This document shows, piece by piece, positions 35,008 through 47,427 of a stretch of 64,000 nucleotides of DNA (its first letter is position 1; every line of letters begins with the position of its first letter). A model generated the notes under the pieces. The model was not told the DNA's origin and searched no databases. It worked only from the letters and a program-made list of their open reading frames with translations. Position numbers and translations under genes: made by a program. The stretch covers positions 15,104,317 through 15,168,316 of the forward strand of contig CM071931.1 in the NCBI GenBank assembly GCA_016081115.2. Direction: 5' to 3'. The stretch is from Rehmannia glutinosa (Eukaryota > Streptophyta > Magnoliopsida > Lamiales > Orobanchaceae).

Positions 35008-36417
35008 TCAACTCAGCTCAATTAACCCTAGCTCATGCTTAAGCTCTTCAAATCTTGATTCACATAGGGGTTTGGTGAATATGTCAGCTAACTGTTTATC
35101 AGTTGAGATGTATTCCAATGTGATGTCTTTATTTTCAACATGATCTCTTATAAAATGATATCTGACATCGATGTGCTTTGTTTTTGAATGCAACACAAGA
35201 TTCTGAGTGATTGCAATAGCATTTGTGTTATCACACATAATTGGAATCTCTTTTTCTTCAATTTCATAATCTCTCAGCTGTTGTCTCACCCATAAGACTT
35301 GGGCACAACAACTGCCCGCAGCTATGTACTCTGCTTCAGCTGTGGATGTGGCTATTGAGTTTTGCTTCTTGCTAAACCAGGAAACCAATCTGTTTCCAAG
35401 CATTTGACAAGTTCCTGAAGTACTCTTCCTATCAACTCTACATCCAGCATAGTCAGAGTTTGAGTTACCAATAAGCTTGAATCCACCTTCCTTTGGATAC
35501 CATAAGCCAACTTCTTGGCATCCCTTCAAATATCTTAGGATTCTCTTAGTTGCAGTCATATGGCTTTCTTTTGGTGCAGATTGAAATCTTGCACATACAC
35601 CTACTGCAAAGGTGGTGTTTGGCCTGCTTGCTATTAAATAGAGCAATGAGCCAATAAGTGCTATGTATATTGTTTGATCTACAGGCTTGCCATCTGCATC
35701 CATGTCCATCTTGACTGATGTATTCATTGGTATTTTCACAGAAGACTTCTCTTCATACCAAATTTCTTCATTAAATCTCTGGTGTACTTTGTTTCAATTA
35801 TAAAGGTTCCATCCTCCAGCTGCTTAACTTGAAGTCCTAGAAAGAATGTCAGCTCTCCCATCATGCTCATTTCAAATTTGCCTTGCATGAGGTTTGAGAA
35901 CTTATCACACAACGCTTTGTTTGTGGATCCAAAAATGATGTCATCCACATATATTTGAACAAGCAGTATACTCTCCTCATCGTGAATTCTGAAGAGTGTT
36001 CTATCTACTTTGCTGTTGGTGAATCCATTGTCAGTTAGAAATTGAGACAATGTGTCATACCATGCTCTAGGTGCTTGTTTCAATCCATATAGAACTTTCT
36101 TGAGCTTGTACTACTTATCTCCAATAGTTTTCTGCTCAAAACCTGGAGGTTGCTCAACATAAACTTCTTCTTCCAACAATCTATTTAAAAATGCACTTTT
36201 CACATCCATTTGATATACAGTGAAATTCTTGTGAGCAGCATAGGCAAGAAACATCCTTATTGTTTCTAATCTTGCAACAGGAGCAAATTTTCATCAAAAT
36301 TTATTCCCTCTTCTTGGCAATACCCTTTGGCTACCAATCTTGCTTTGTTTCTTACCACAGATCCTTCCTCATTCATCTTGTTTCTGAAGACCCATTTTGT
36401 GCCAATAACATTTTGAT
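35008..36417 (-). pseudogene. pol: Cop-N pol, reverse transcriptase and RNase H part
   Basis: Read leftward: [26 protein letters not shown] region (36266-36417), reverse transcriptase with [12 protein letters not shown] (35736-36083), then connection and RNase H (35008-35739) with [25 protein letters not shown] and the terminal CESRFEEL. Frameshifts occur near 36290 and 35740. It is separated by Gyp-2 from the upstream pol part at 43038-44952. Confidence 0.85.
36264..36417. repeat. 154-bp direct duplication flanking Gyp-2, left copy
   Basis: Reverse-transcriptase sequence from TTCTAATCTTGCAACA to CAATAACATTTTGAT recurs at 43039-43192. Both copies share a deletion (GCAAATTTTCATC where Cop-L has GCAAATCTATCATC), so they descend from the same molecule. 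Confidence 0.85.
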
Positions 36418-37044
36418 ACTTTGTGTCATGATCACTGGAGAAATCATAATTCGGGTATATATAAAAAAACAAAACAAAACAAAACAAAAATCGAAAAAAA
36501 AATTGTGTTTATATTTTTATAAAAAAAAAGGACAAATCAAGGTTATACTACTTTGTTTGTTGCTGCTTAGTAACTAGGAGCATTCATGAGCCCCATGTTT
36601 GTCTTTTACATAAGACGGCGGCACAAATATGAGTATGGGACACCACCCTAGGAGCTTTTGGAAAGTCATTCAAAATTTAAACCTAGTGGAAGTTTGCCTC
36701 AAAAATGTCCTAATTTATAATTATATGCATGAAAAAAAAACCCGAGTTTTGAACATCTCCTTTTTATCATTACATTCTTGTATTTGGTCTAAGCGAATGA
36801 TCAACAATTTCTATGATATGACAATTGTGATGATTAAACGATTCCAATTACTGAAGTCACCTTTTTTTTAACAAATTGGTCGACTTGAAAGAACGAATCG
36901 ACTGGCTCAATTGGGAATAAAAAGGTTAGTGATTTACTTCAATCATGTCGAAATTGTGAAAATGGATACCTCTTTTTGTTTCAAGCCCACTCTTTGTTTT
37001 AAAATTGCTTGAGGACAAGCAAAATTTCCAAGTTGGAGGCGGTT
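36418..37044 (+). other. Gyp-2 3' untranslated region and polypurine-like tract
   Basis: Non-coding AT-rich sequence with an (AAAAC)n run at 36468-36488. Near the end, CTTGAGGACAAGC followed by AAGTTGGAGGCGG (37030-37042) resembles the polypurine end of Athila/Tat-type elements just before their LTR. Confidence 0.55.
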
Positions 37045-38789
37045 TGATAAGTGCATTTTTGTTCACATTTTTATAACTCTTTTTCGATAATTTCTTTAAC
37101 TTTTTAGCTTAATAATCAATAAATTCAAGAAAAATCACATTGGCTTGTTTTGAATGATGAAGGTAAAGACTTGAAGCAAACTCACATGATTTTCGTATGA
37201 AAAGACGAACAAAAATGAAGTCTAACATTGATCAAAAAGAAGGCAAGAAGACTCAATCTCGTGCAAAACACACCCCAGTGTGTTGGAAAACATGGCCATG
37301 CTTCAAAGGGAAGAAAAATAAGAAAAGCAGAAAAACACACCCAGGCCGTGCTTTGACAGCACGGCCGTGTTCATCATGACGACAAGGAAAACACGCCCAA
37401 ACCGTGTTTAAAAGCACACCTTGCCAAAATCCTAAAAATGCGTGCAAAACACGGCTTGGTCGTGCTTCATAAGCACGGCCGTGTTCGTCATTTTTAACGA
37501 ACACGGCCTGGCCGTGCTTTTCCTACCAGACTGGACATTTCTGTGCGGAAATTATGGAAAGCTTTTCCTTTTTGCTTTTGGACAACTTTTGACAACTTTT
37601 ACATCTCATTTTGCTGCATTAAGTCCCATTATTCCCTCAATGATCATAAGAAAACAAGGATTCAACAACCCAACTATGGTAGTGGAACAATTATTTGCAA
37701 AAGATGACATTGTTAATGTGTTCTTTCACAACAAGAATGTCTATAAAAGCCAAGAGTTTGGGTTGGAGCAGGCATTCCATTCCATTGATAATTCATTGAT
37801 TCATTCACTCTTTCAAAGCAAAATACATTGAGAGGATAAAAGAGAGGTAGAGTTGGAAGTTGAAGAGCAATAGAGGAGAAGGCTTGGAGCTCAACATCAT
37901 TTCAATCAACCAAGGAAGAAGTCTTGAATTGGTCTTGAATAAGAGCTAAGTACACCATGTTCATTTTATTCAAATCTTCTTGTGTAGTTTACTCTTTTGT
38001 CAACGCCATGAGTAGCTAAATTTAAGTGTTTGAATGTAATGAACTCTAGAATGGATTTGTGATTTTTGGATTGAATGTTTTAATAAAATTCTCATGTCTT
38101 GTGTGATTCACTTATATCATGCTTATTTCATTCGAGTTAATATTTTCGGTATATTAATTTGATTTCTATTCTTCATCGGGTAATCGAGAGATTTATGGTG
38201 AAAAAGAACTTGTATAAGTGAAAAGAGTTGCATGCAATCCTAGATATATGACGACATAAATCTTCTGGATTAGGGTCAAACCTAATATGGGAATTCACAA
38301 ATCGTTATAATGCAATCTTGAGGGTTTTAACTAGAAAGAGATTTCAGTTAATCAACTTGAGATTAGGAGTTTTTCACCTTGAGAAAGGGTTTAACTTAAA
38401 TCGGGAATTTCTACGGTCCACATAACATGAGATTTTATTAAAAGAGGTTGGTTTTTGCTTAAGGGTTTATGGTTGTATTTTTATCTTGTTGAATCACAAA
38501 AATATTCTAGAGGGATTTACATTCAAACACATTTCTAGCTCTTGATTTCTTATTCTACAATCTGCTTTTGTTTGATCTATTGTAATTTGTGATTATTTCA
38601 AATTCTTTATTTTTCATTTTCCATTTTTAACAACAAAAGCTCTGGAAATTGCTAGATTAGATAACAAAAAGACGGTAATTATTAGTACTTACAATCCTCG
38701 TGGGAATGACACTCGGTACTCAATAATCTATACTACAAAATGATAGGTGCACTTGCCTATGGTTTTCTAGAATAGCTTTTGAGCCATCA
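37045..38789 (+). repeat. Gyp-2 LTR A (plus orientation)
   Basis: The LTR is 1,745 bp, from TGATAAGTGCATTTTTG to TTTGAGCCATCA. Bases 37330-37530 contain several AAGCACGGCCGTG-type palindromes. It is bordered by a polypurine-like tract on its left and a primer-binding site on its right, and is inverted relative to LTR B (41323-43037), to which it is clearly homologous. Confidence 0.85.
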
Positions 38790-38810
38790 AGTTTTTGGCG
38801 CCGTTGCCGG
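38790..38810 (+). other. Gyp-2 primer-binding site A
   Basis: TGGCGCCGTTGCCGG at 38796-38810, six bases after LTR A. This string is the typical PBS of plant Athila/Tat elements, usually assigned to tRNA-Asp. It faces inward, towards PBS B at 41303-41316. Confidence 0.85.
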
Positions 38811-38861
38811 TTGGCACTTCTTTAAAGTCGTATAGCTGGACCGTTTACCCAAATGTGGAGA

Positions 38862-39524
38862 TTAGTCGGGTGGAGCCTTGGACTTATGAAAATCCCTTGG
38901 GTATTTAGTAGCATTACCTCTAACTTCATGCTTCAAAATGTGCTCTTTGACCTTTCCGGTCCCCTTTTCGGGCATAAGCTTCCAAGATGGACTTTGAACA
39001 ACACTTTTCTCCAAGAGATTTTTAGATTTCTCATCGTGCAACAAAACTGAATCGGCAAAAGAACAAGTAGTATCATTTTCAATATCAACATGAAGTTTAA
39101 AAATTACTTGTTCATCCCCCACCCTCAAAGTTAATTTTTCCTCATGCACATCAATGATTGATTTTTCCGTAGCCAAGAAAGAACGCCCAAGAATTAGAGG
39201 AACCTCAATATCATCATGCATGTCAAGAATAACAAAATCAACTGGGAATATGAATTTATCAATCTTAACTAACACATCATTAATAATACCTCTAGGATGT
39301 TTAATCGATTTATCGGCTAAGTGTATGTCCATCCTAGTAGGTTTCAGTTCACTTAATCCCATATGCTTGAATGTTTCATAAGACATCACATTGATACTAG
39401 CTCCTAAGTCAGCTAGTGCTCTATCAACAGGTAAACTATCAATTGTACAAGGGATAATAAAACTTCCTGGACCATTATATTTTTGTGGTAGATTATTGGA
39501 AGAACATTTATCATTCAATTGCAC
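38862..39524 (-). CDS. pol: Gyp-2 aspartic protease fragment
   Basis: A 220-codon open frame with the retropepsin active site ADLGASINVM (residues about 37-46) and the later VILGRSFLATE motif near residue 110, as in Athila/Tat-type gag-pol. It processes the polyprotein in the family. The upstream border near 39525 merges with decayed gag/linker (39588-39890); downstream the frame runs to 38862 and the element breaks at about 38811, next to PBS A. Reverse transcriptase, RNase H and integrase are absent. The start Met is internal to the original polyprotein. Confidence 0.8.
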   Translation of the reverse strand: MQLNDKCSSNNLPQKYNGPGSFIIPCTIDSLPVDRALADLGASINVMSYETFKHMGLSELKPTRMDIHLADKSIKHPRGIINDVLVKIDKFIFPVDFVILDMHDDIEVPLILGRSFLATEKSIIDVHEEKLTLRVGDEQVIFKLHVDIENDTTCSFADSVLLHDEKSKNLLEKSVVQSPSWKLMPEKGTGKVKEHILKHEVRGNATKYPRDFHKSKAPPD

Positions 39525-39587
39525 ATTTGATAGTTCGTTAAGCTTATTTTCATTAGAAATGATGTCATTTAGATCCTTAGCATGCTT

Positions 39588-41063
39588 TCAAAGAGGTTGA
39601 ACAAATGGAATATTAGTATGTAGTTGCTTGAATGACTCAAGGTACTTACCAAATTTGTCCTCCCTTCTATCTTCTTCAGTTAAACTCCGGTAAGGGATCT
39701 TGGGCTTGTATTCGGCGACCACCTTTTTCATGGGCTTTTCTTCGTGTTTGTCGTCCTCCACATATTTCTGCATGGTGGCGTTGGCATAATCATGCTCATG
39801 TGGAAAACTGATGGTGATTGCCTTTACGTGCTCCATTGGGTTTGGCTCGGTGTTACCCGGCAAACTTCCTTGTGTCCTTTCGGAAATCATTTTCGCAATC
39901 TAGCCTATTTGGTTTTCCAAATTATGGATAGATGCCTCTTGATTTCTTAAGGATGTTTCGACCGCCTAGAATCGGGCATCTGTTGATTGCACAAACTTTG
40001 CCATAAGTTCCTCCAAGTTAGGCTTTCCTTGGCCGCTGGAATCCGGGAGGCGTGTGTAGATTAGGATTGGGATTAGGCCGTGGTTGACCTTGATTACTCC
40101 AACTGAAGTGCGGGTGCTGACGCCAACCTGGATTATAGGTGTTACTGAAAGAATTATTTTGAGAGGGTCGAGATTGATTAACTAGATAATCCACTTGTTC
40201 ATGCGGTGGTATCGCGTGGGGGCACTCTTGGTGGTTGTGTGATCCTCCACAAGTCTCACATGAGAAGACTTATTTTGGAACTGCCAATCCGTCAATTTTC
40301 TGAGTCAGAGCTTCGACCTGCGCGGCTAGCGTAACTACCGCGTCTGCATTGTATACACCCACCGTCCTGTTGGATTTACCTCGCACGGATTGCCATTGAT
40401 ATCCATTCATATCCATTCCCTCTATTAGATCTTGGGCGGCTTCGGGTGTTTTATTGTTCAACGTTCCCCCCGCCGCCGCATCAATCATTTGCGTCGTCGA
40501 TGAGAGTAGCCCATTGTAAAATGTTTGGACTTGCATCCAAACGGGGAGGCCATGATGTGGGCATTTTCGCAGCAATTCTTTGAATCTCTCCCAAGTATCG
40601 TACAAGGTCTCATCGTCCTCTTGAGTGAATGAAGAGATTTCATTCCTCAATCGTGCGGTTTTGGGAGGTGGAAAATACTTCAAAAGAAACTTTTCCGCTA
40701 TAATGCTCCATGTTGTGATTGTTCTCTTTGGTAAAGTGTTTAGCCATTGTTTAGCCCGTCCACGAAGAGTAAATGGGAACAGGCGTAAACGGATGGCATC
40801 GTCGGAGACTCTATTTATTTTGAAGGTATTACAAATTTCGAGGAAATTCGCGATATGATTATTTGGATCTTCGTCTGATAGGCCGTCGAATTGAACAACT
40901 TGTTGCACCATTTGAATGACATTCGGTTTGATTTGAAATTATTGGCGTAATAAGAGAAGAAAATGGGCTTGCTTACGATACTAGACGACGTCATCCGATC
41001 GACAAGTCCATAAATGGTTTGGCATAGTCGTACATGGTTCTTTGTTGTTAAATGCCTTGCCAT
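39588..41063 (-). pseudogene. gag: Gyp-2 gag remnant
   Basis: The start near 41063 (MARHLTTKNHVRL) is followed by a frameshift near 40930. The 213-codon frame 40270-40911 holds the retrotransposon gag domain (FLEICNTFKINRVSDDAIRLRLFPFTLRG in two parts, with AKQWLNTLP). A zinc knuckle of the form C-x2-C-x3-H-x4-C lies at 40222-40260, followed by a YNPGWRQHP string typical of Athila/Tat gag. The tail 39588-39890 is Lys/Glu-rich linker towards protease. Role in the family: particle assembly. Confidence 0.8.
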
Positions 41064-41302
41064 GGAGAAATCCTTGCTTTCGTTAATATCTTCTTAAGTG
41101 ATGTAGATTAGTACTTTCCTCTGTGTTGCTCCCGTGATATCACGTTTCCAAATTCGACGTCGAGTAGGCATGCACTGCGATAAACAAAGAGGGTAAGTGT
41201 AATCCAAGACTTTCAAAGATAGATAAAAAGAAAGATAGTGAAAAAGAATAAAATAAAATGATTAAATTAACAAAAATAGAGCGTTCTTAATATTACAATC
41301 CT

Positions 41303-41316
41303 CAGCAACGGCGCCA
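41303..41316 (-). other. Gyp-2 primer-binding site B
   Basis: On the minus strand TGGCGCCGTTGCTG, six bases after LTR B ends in GAGCCATCA. Same type as PBS A. Confidence 0.85.
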
Positions 41317-41322
41317 AAAACT

Positions 41323-43037
41323 TGATGGCTCAAAAACTACTCTAGAAAACCATAGGCAAGTGCACCTATCGTTTTGTAGTATAGATTATTGAGTACCGAG
41401 TGTCATTCCCACGAGGATTATAAGTACTAATAATTACCGTCTTTTTGTTATCTAATCTAGTAATTTTCAGAGTTTTGTTTGTTTAAAAATGAAAAATAAC
41501 GAATTTAAAAATAATTGCAACTTTCAAAAGATCAAATAAAAGTAGATTGTAGAATAAGAAGTCAAGAGCTAGAAATGTGTTTGAATGTAAATCCCTCTAG
41601 AATGTTTTTGTGATTCAACAAGATAAAAATACAACCATAAGCCCTTAAGCAAAAACCAACCTCTTTTAATAAAATCTCATGTTTCATGGACCGTAGAAAC
41701 TCCCGATTTAAGTTAAACCCTCTATCGAGTGCAAATAACTTCTAACCTCAAGTTGATTAACTGAAATCTCTTTCTAGTTAAAACCCCCAAGACAGCATTA
41801 TAACGATTTGTGAATTACCATATTAGGTTTGACCCTAATCCAGAAGATTTATGTCGTCCTATATCTAGGATTGCATGCAACTCTTTTCACTTAAATAGGT
41901 TCTATTTCACCATGAATCTCTCGATTTCCCGGATGAAAAATAAACTTCAAATCAATATCGCGCTAATACCAATTTGAATGAATAAAGCATAATATAAGTG
42001 AATCAAACAAATCATGAAGATTTTATTAAAAACATTCAAACCTTAATCACAAATTCATTCTAGAGTTCATTACATTCAAACACTAGAAATTTAGCTACAT
42101 ATGACTTTGACAAAAGAGTATAGTACACATGAAGATTTTAATAAAATGAACATGGTGTACTTAGCTCTTATTCAAGATCAATTCAAGACTTCTTCCTTGG
42201 TTGATTGCAATGATGTTGAGCTCCAAGCCTTCTCCTCTATTGCTCTTCAACTTCCAACTCTACCTCTCTTTTATCCTCTGAATGTATTTTGCTTTGAAAC
42301 AATGAATATACAATGAATCTCTCTATGAATGAATGGAATTGAATGGAATATGGAATGGAATCCTCCAACCCAAACTCTTGGCTTTTATAGACATTCTTGT
42401 TGTGAAAGAACACATTAACAATGGCATCTTTTGATAAATAATTGTTCCACTTCCATAGTTGGGTTGTTGAATCCTTGTTTTCATGTGATAATTGAGAGAA
42501 TAATAGAGTTTGGTGCATCAAAATGAGATGTAAAAGTTGCTCAAAGGTTGTCAAAAAGCAAAAAGTTTCCATAATTTCCGCCAAAAGAACATCCAGACTG
42601 GACGAAAAGCACGCCCGTGCTTTAAAAGCATGGGCAGGCCGTGTTTTTGGATTTTCCCGAACACGGCTGTGCCTGAAAAGCACGGCCTGGCCGTGTTGGT
42701 ACGTCGGAGTCAAAAAATTTCTCGTTTTTGACTTCTAAAAAGCACGGCCGTGCTTGAAAAGCACACCCTGCCCGTGTTTGACTGAAAAGGCCCCAAAATG
42801 ACGCGTTTAGCTTGGGATTTTGAGTGTTTTTGCATCTAGAAACCCCCGGGTATGTTTTGACATGAAACCATGGCCTAAAATTCACCAAAAACAGTTCTGA
42901 ATCATCAATCTACACCAATAAAAGCACCTCGGAGTAATGTGAACTATGTACAATCAAAAATTTATGAAACTAACAATAAAATAACTCAAATCATACTCAA
43001 ATATACACATAAAACATGCATAAAAAGACCCTTATCA
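41323..43037 (-). repeat. Gyp-2 LTR B (minus orientation)
   Basis: The LTR is 1,715 bp, on its own strand from TGATAAGGGTCTTTTTATGC to TTTGAGCCATCA. It forms a large inverted repeat with LTR A. CACGGCCGTG-type palindromes occupy 42600-42780. The open frames seen inside are not coding. Confidence 0.85.
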
Positions 43038-44952
43038 CTTCTAATCTTGCAACATGAGCAAATTTTCATCAAAATCTATTCCCTCTTCTTGGCAATACCC
43101 TTTGGCTACCAATCTTGCTTTGTTTCTTACCACAGATCCTTCCTCATTCATCTTGTTTCTGAAGACCCATTTTGTGCCAATAACATTTTGATGGGTTGGT
43201 CTCTGCACCAATTCCTATACCTTGTTTCTTTCAAACTGATTCAGCTCTTCTTGCACGGCTTGAATCCAATGTGTGTCATCCAATGCTTGGAACACATCTT
43301 TTGGCTCTATTTGGGAAATAAAACAAGTGAACATTGCTTCTTGTTGAGCTCTAGATCTGGTTCTTACACCATATCTCACATCTCCAATGACTAGCTCTGG
43401 TGGATGGTCTCTCAGCCATCTCACATCAGGTTGAAGTAAATCAGCTGGGTTCAGTCGTCTTGCGGCTATGTTGTCTTGAGCAGCTCGTTCATTATCATTC
43501 TGCTACAGATTTTCCAGTTGTCTTTGAGACTCAGTTGTCTCATCTTCATCTTGATTGATTACTCCAAAAAGACACTTCAACATAGGGACTCTTCGCATAG
43601 TTGGTGATTCAAATTTATCACCTAACTCTTCAATATCTTCTCCATTCACATTAGGTTCATCAAAAACCACATGAATAGATTCTTCGTGACCATAGTCCTC
43701 TTGTTCAAGACTCTATAGGCTTTACTTTCAAATTTGAGTATCCCAAAAAGATACCTTCATCGACTTTAGCATCAAAAGCCTTCAGATTGTCTTTGCCATT
43801 GTTGTGGATGAAGCATTTACATCCAAATATTCTAAAGTACCCAACATTTGGCTTTCTCCCTGTCCATATTTCATAGGGAGTCTTTGTCAGCTGTCTATTA
43901 ATCATGCATCTATTTCGAGTATAACATGCAGTGTTTATGGCTTCAGCTCAAAATCTTTTAGGCAATCCTGCTTCAGCTAACATGGTTCTGGCAGCTTCCT
44001 TGAGTGTTCTGTTTCTTCTTTCTGCTACTCCATTCTGTTGTGGAGTCCTTGCTGCAGATAACTCATGAACAATGCAATTTTCTACACAATACTGAGTTAT
44101 TATCCCATTGACAAACTCAGTTCCTCTATCAGATCTTATCTTTATAATGGTTTGACTCTTCTCATTTTGAACTCTTCTCATCAGCTGAGGTAACTTCTGC
44201 AAGGTTTCCATCTTTTTGCACATAAAGATTGTCCATGTGTATCTTGAATAATTATCCACCACTACTAAGGCGTATTTCTTTCCACTTATACTGGCTGGTT
44301 CAAAAGGACCAAATAAATCCATATGCAACAGATGCAATATTCTTGTTGAAGATGGACTTGACTTCTCTTTGAATGATGATTTGATCTGCTTTCCCATCTG
44401 GCATGCATCACAAACACTTTCCTTCTTGTACACTGAGCCTGGCAGTCCTTCTACAAGATAACTCCTTGCAAGCTTGTTGATTGTCTTGAAGTTTAGATGA
44501 CTCAGCTTTTTGTGCCACAGCCAATTGATTCGGCTGTACTCTTTGCTAATAGACAAGTGCTTGGTGTGGCAGTCGACCAGTCTACCACATACATGTTTTT
44601 TTGTATGGATCCTTGCAACACTACTTCATTTGATTCAGTATCTTTAATTTGGCACACTCCCATATTAAATCCAACATTATAGCCCTTGTCACAGAGTTGG
44701 CTGATGCTTAACAGGTTGAAGTTGAGGCCTTCGACATATGCAACATCTGTGATTTCTAATCCATTTTCTTGATGGATCCAAAGGCCTTTTATTTCCCCGG
44801 AGCTTCATTTCCTCCAAATATGACTTTTGCGTCTCTAATCTCCTTGAATTTTGACAATTTTTTCTTGTTTCTGTCATGTATCCGGAATGACCACTATCCA
44901 TGTACCAGGTTCTTTGGCACTCAGCTGTTCCTTGAACCTGCAATCAAGGAAA
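43038..44952 (-). pseudogene. pol: Cop-N pol, protease to start of reverse transcriptase
   Basis: Protease begins near 44943; the active site still reads MDSG but the following residues are altered (HSGYMTE). The integrase part is well kept at 43948-44556: WHKKLSHLNF, CDACQMGKQ, MDLFGPFEPA, RSDRGTEF and TPQQNGVAERRNR supply the zinc-binding residues and the D, D, E triad. 43705-43905 encodes the C-terminal GIFLGYS motif, with a frameshift after it. The element is cut at 43038 by LTR B of Gyp-2. Confidence 0.85.
43039..43192. repeat. 154-bp direct duplication flanking Gyp-2, right copy
   Basis: Right-hand partner of 36264-36417, directly abutting LTR B of Gyp-2. Confidence 0.85.
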
Positions 44953-47297
44953 TTAGTTTTTAGGTACCCATGCTTGTCTGGGTCCTGAGGGGTTAGTGTT
45001 ATAAGATGATCCAACCAACCTATAGCCAAATGACTTGACTCTAAGAGGTTGCCATCTATCTGTGCCATAATCATAACTTACTTTGGCAAATTGCTTAGGG
45101 GCTTTAGGTTCATACAGCTGTCTCTTTTGTCTGTGTGTGTGTTTTAGCAATTGCCTTCTTTGGGTAGTTGTGATATTTCTGTGTGTAGTGTCTGGGTGCA
45201 TATGTGTGCTGATGGTAGCTCTTTTGCCTTTGGAATGACCCTTGCTGAGTTCTAGGTCTTTGCCATTTAGTCTTATATTCCATAGGTCTTTGCTGATATT
45301 TCACATTATTCCAATCAGCTTGGCTTGGGTAGTTTCTACCATTCCCATCATATGTGTTTCTTTGATAAAACTTCTGGGGTTTTTGGTAGCTCTGTTTATT
45401 CTTCAAAGAGTACTTCCTATTTGGAGTTTGCTGAGGAACTCTGCTGGATTTTTTCTTAGCTGTCCTCTCAGCATACTCAACTGGCTGGTTTCCTTTTCCT
45501 TTATATCCAAGGCCAGTTTGTTTGTGATTGTGCTTAGGAGTGAATGTGGGTGCAGCATTTGGTGTTTTGGATTTTTGAGATGCTTCATTACTTGAAGATC
45601 CTTTTTCCAGAATCACTCTGGGGGTTTGACTGTGTACAAAGGAATTGAATCATATGTCTGTCTTGTCTCCACATTCTTTTTGGCTCAAAATAAGGTTATC
45701 CAATGATTTAGATGCCTTTGTAAATGATGCAATCACATTTTTGAGATCATTTTCTCTCTTTTCTATAGCACTATCTCGATATTAGTTTAGCATTCTCACC
45801 TTGACTCTTTGTTCTCATCAGCTATGTGACTTAGAGTACTCACCTCCTTAGTCAGCTGTGAGTTTTGGCTTTTGAGCTGGCTGTTTTCCTCGTTTAATAG
45901 TATGTGTGAGGATTTAATGTGCTCAAAGTCTTTCATCATTTTGCCTAATGAATCATATAGATCAGTGGGTGATGAAGTGTGTGTGTCACAATCACTATTA
46001 CTAGAATCTGAGTGAGATGAGTTAGAGTGTACCTCATCTTCTTGGTCAGGTTGATCTTGTTCTTTAGCCATTAGACAGATCATTGCTTCTTCTTCAGAAT
46101 CACTTGAGTAGTCAGCTTCACTACTTTCTGAGTCTGCTGCTTCTTTCGACTTAGCTGTCTCAGCAGTCTCAGCGGCCAACATAGCCTTTTTCTTTTCCTA
46201 TCTTCTTTCTCTGGAGACTCTTCTTTCTTCTTCATTCATGTATTTATTGACCACTGGATATGGACAGTCAATAGCAAAGTGTCCTGGTTGCCTACAGTTC
46301 TAACACAGGTTCTCAACTCTTTGATCAGCTCTTTCCGTTCTTGGGTTATCAGTTCTCTGATATTCAACCTTTTGATGCTCAGCTCTCTTGGGTGGCCTAT
46401 CTTTCCTTGACTTGGAGGGAGCTGAATGTCTCCTGGAGGATTCACCATTGTTTCTTTTATAGTTCTTGTTGAAGAACTTGTTGAATCTTTTAACCATCAG
46501 GGCAATTTCCTCTTGGTTAATAGCTTCCTTGACCCCAGCTCTCTTCTCATCCTTGACTATAAGTGCAACTGTTTTGGGTACAGCTGTCTCTTCTTGATCT
46601 TTTCTTCTCAGCTCAAATTCATAGGCTTTGAGGTCTGAGAATAGCTCGTGATTGGATGTTGTTATGAGATTCATTGAATGTCTCAAAGCCATGACCTTCA
46701 TTTCCCATTCAGCTGGGAGGCTTCTCAGAATCTTCATACACATTTCCTTTTGTGTATATTCTTTCCCAAGTGCTGATAGTTCATTTGTGATTTCGGTGAA
46801 TCGAGCATCCAAATGAATGACCCAGGTTTCACTGCAAGCATTTTAAAATTTTCAAATTTTTGTACGAAAGAACGGACAAATTGTTTTCTTTAATTTGCTC
46901 AGATCCTTCACAAATTAAAGTTAATTTATCCCAGATTTGTTTTGCAGTTTGGCAAGATTTGACTTTATTTGACATTGCTTTGTCTAATGTTTTGTAAAGT
47001 ATGTCCTTGGCCACATTGTCCAAGTTGTATCTTTTTCTTTCGTTTGTCCATTCAATCCTTGGTTTTTCAACTAGGGTTGGTCTTGCCTCAGCCAATAGCA
47101 GATTCTTCTCATTCGATTCTTTTTTCAAATTTTGTGCTCTCCGTCTGATTGTGTTCACTTTCGATTTTGCAGAGCCCATCCTCTATCACTATCCACATTT
47201 AATCATGTAAAGCAGATAGATGAGCCTGCATACGAATTTTCCGGTCATCAAATTCCTCAATAGTGAACATAGGGATGCGTGTCAAATTTGCTTCCAT
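44953..47297 (-). pseudogene. gag: Cop-N gag polyprotein remnant
   Basis: Start ATG at 47297, stop TAA at 44953-44955 after WVPKN. Pieces 46829-47179 and 46300-46812 carry the gag domain; a knuckle remnant lies near 46260-46310. 45796-46182 is acidic and Ser-rich followed by the NEENSQLKSQNSQL heptads; 45110-45616 is the basic Gln/Tyr/Arg tail. Frameshifts separate the pieces. The layout equals Cop-F and Cop-L. Confidence 0.8.
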
Positions 47298-47414
47298 GGT
47301 AATAACTTTGTTGAATAAAAGAGATGACTTTTGAAAGAGAAAGTGTTAAAAACTTCTTTGAAATATTGGAGATCTAGTTCAATAACCAGTGTGGAAGGCT
47401 CAATGAACCAACCG

Positions 47415-47427
47415 CTCTGATACCACT
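47415..47427 (-). other. Cop-N primer-binding site
   Basis: On the minus strand AGTGGTATCAGAG directly after the 5' LTR, complementary to initiator tRNA-Met. Confidence 0.85.

Noticed and set aside
37330..37530. CRISPR-like regular repeats
   Set aside because: The CACGGCCGTG units are irregularly spaced palindromes inside an LTR of a plant retrotransposon.
37197..37831. Open frames near the Gyp-2 LTR A
   Set aside because: Non-coding LTR; the counterpart in LTR B is not conserved as protein.
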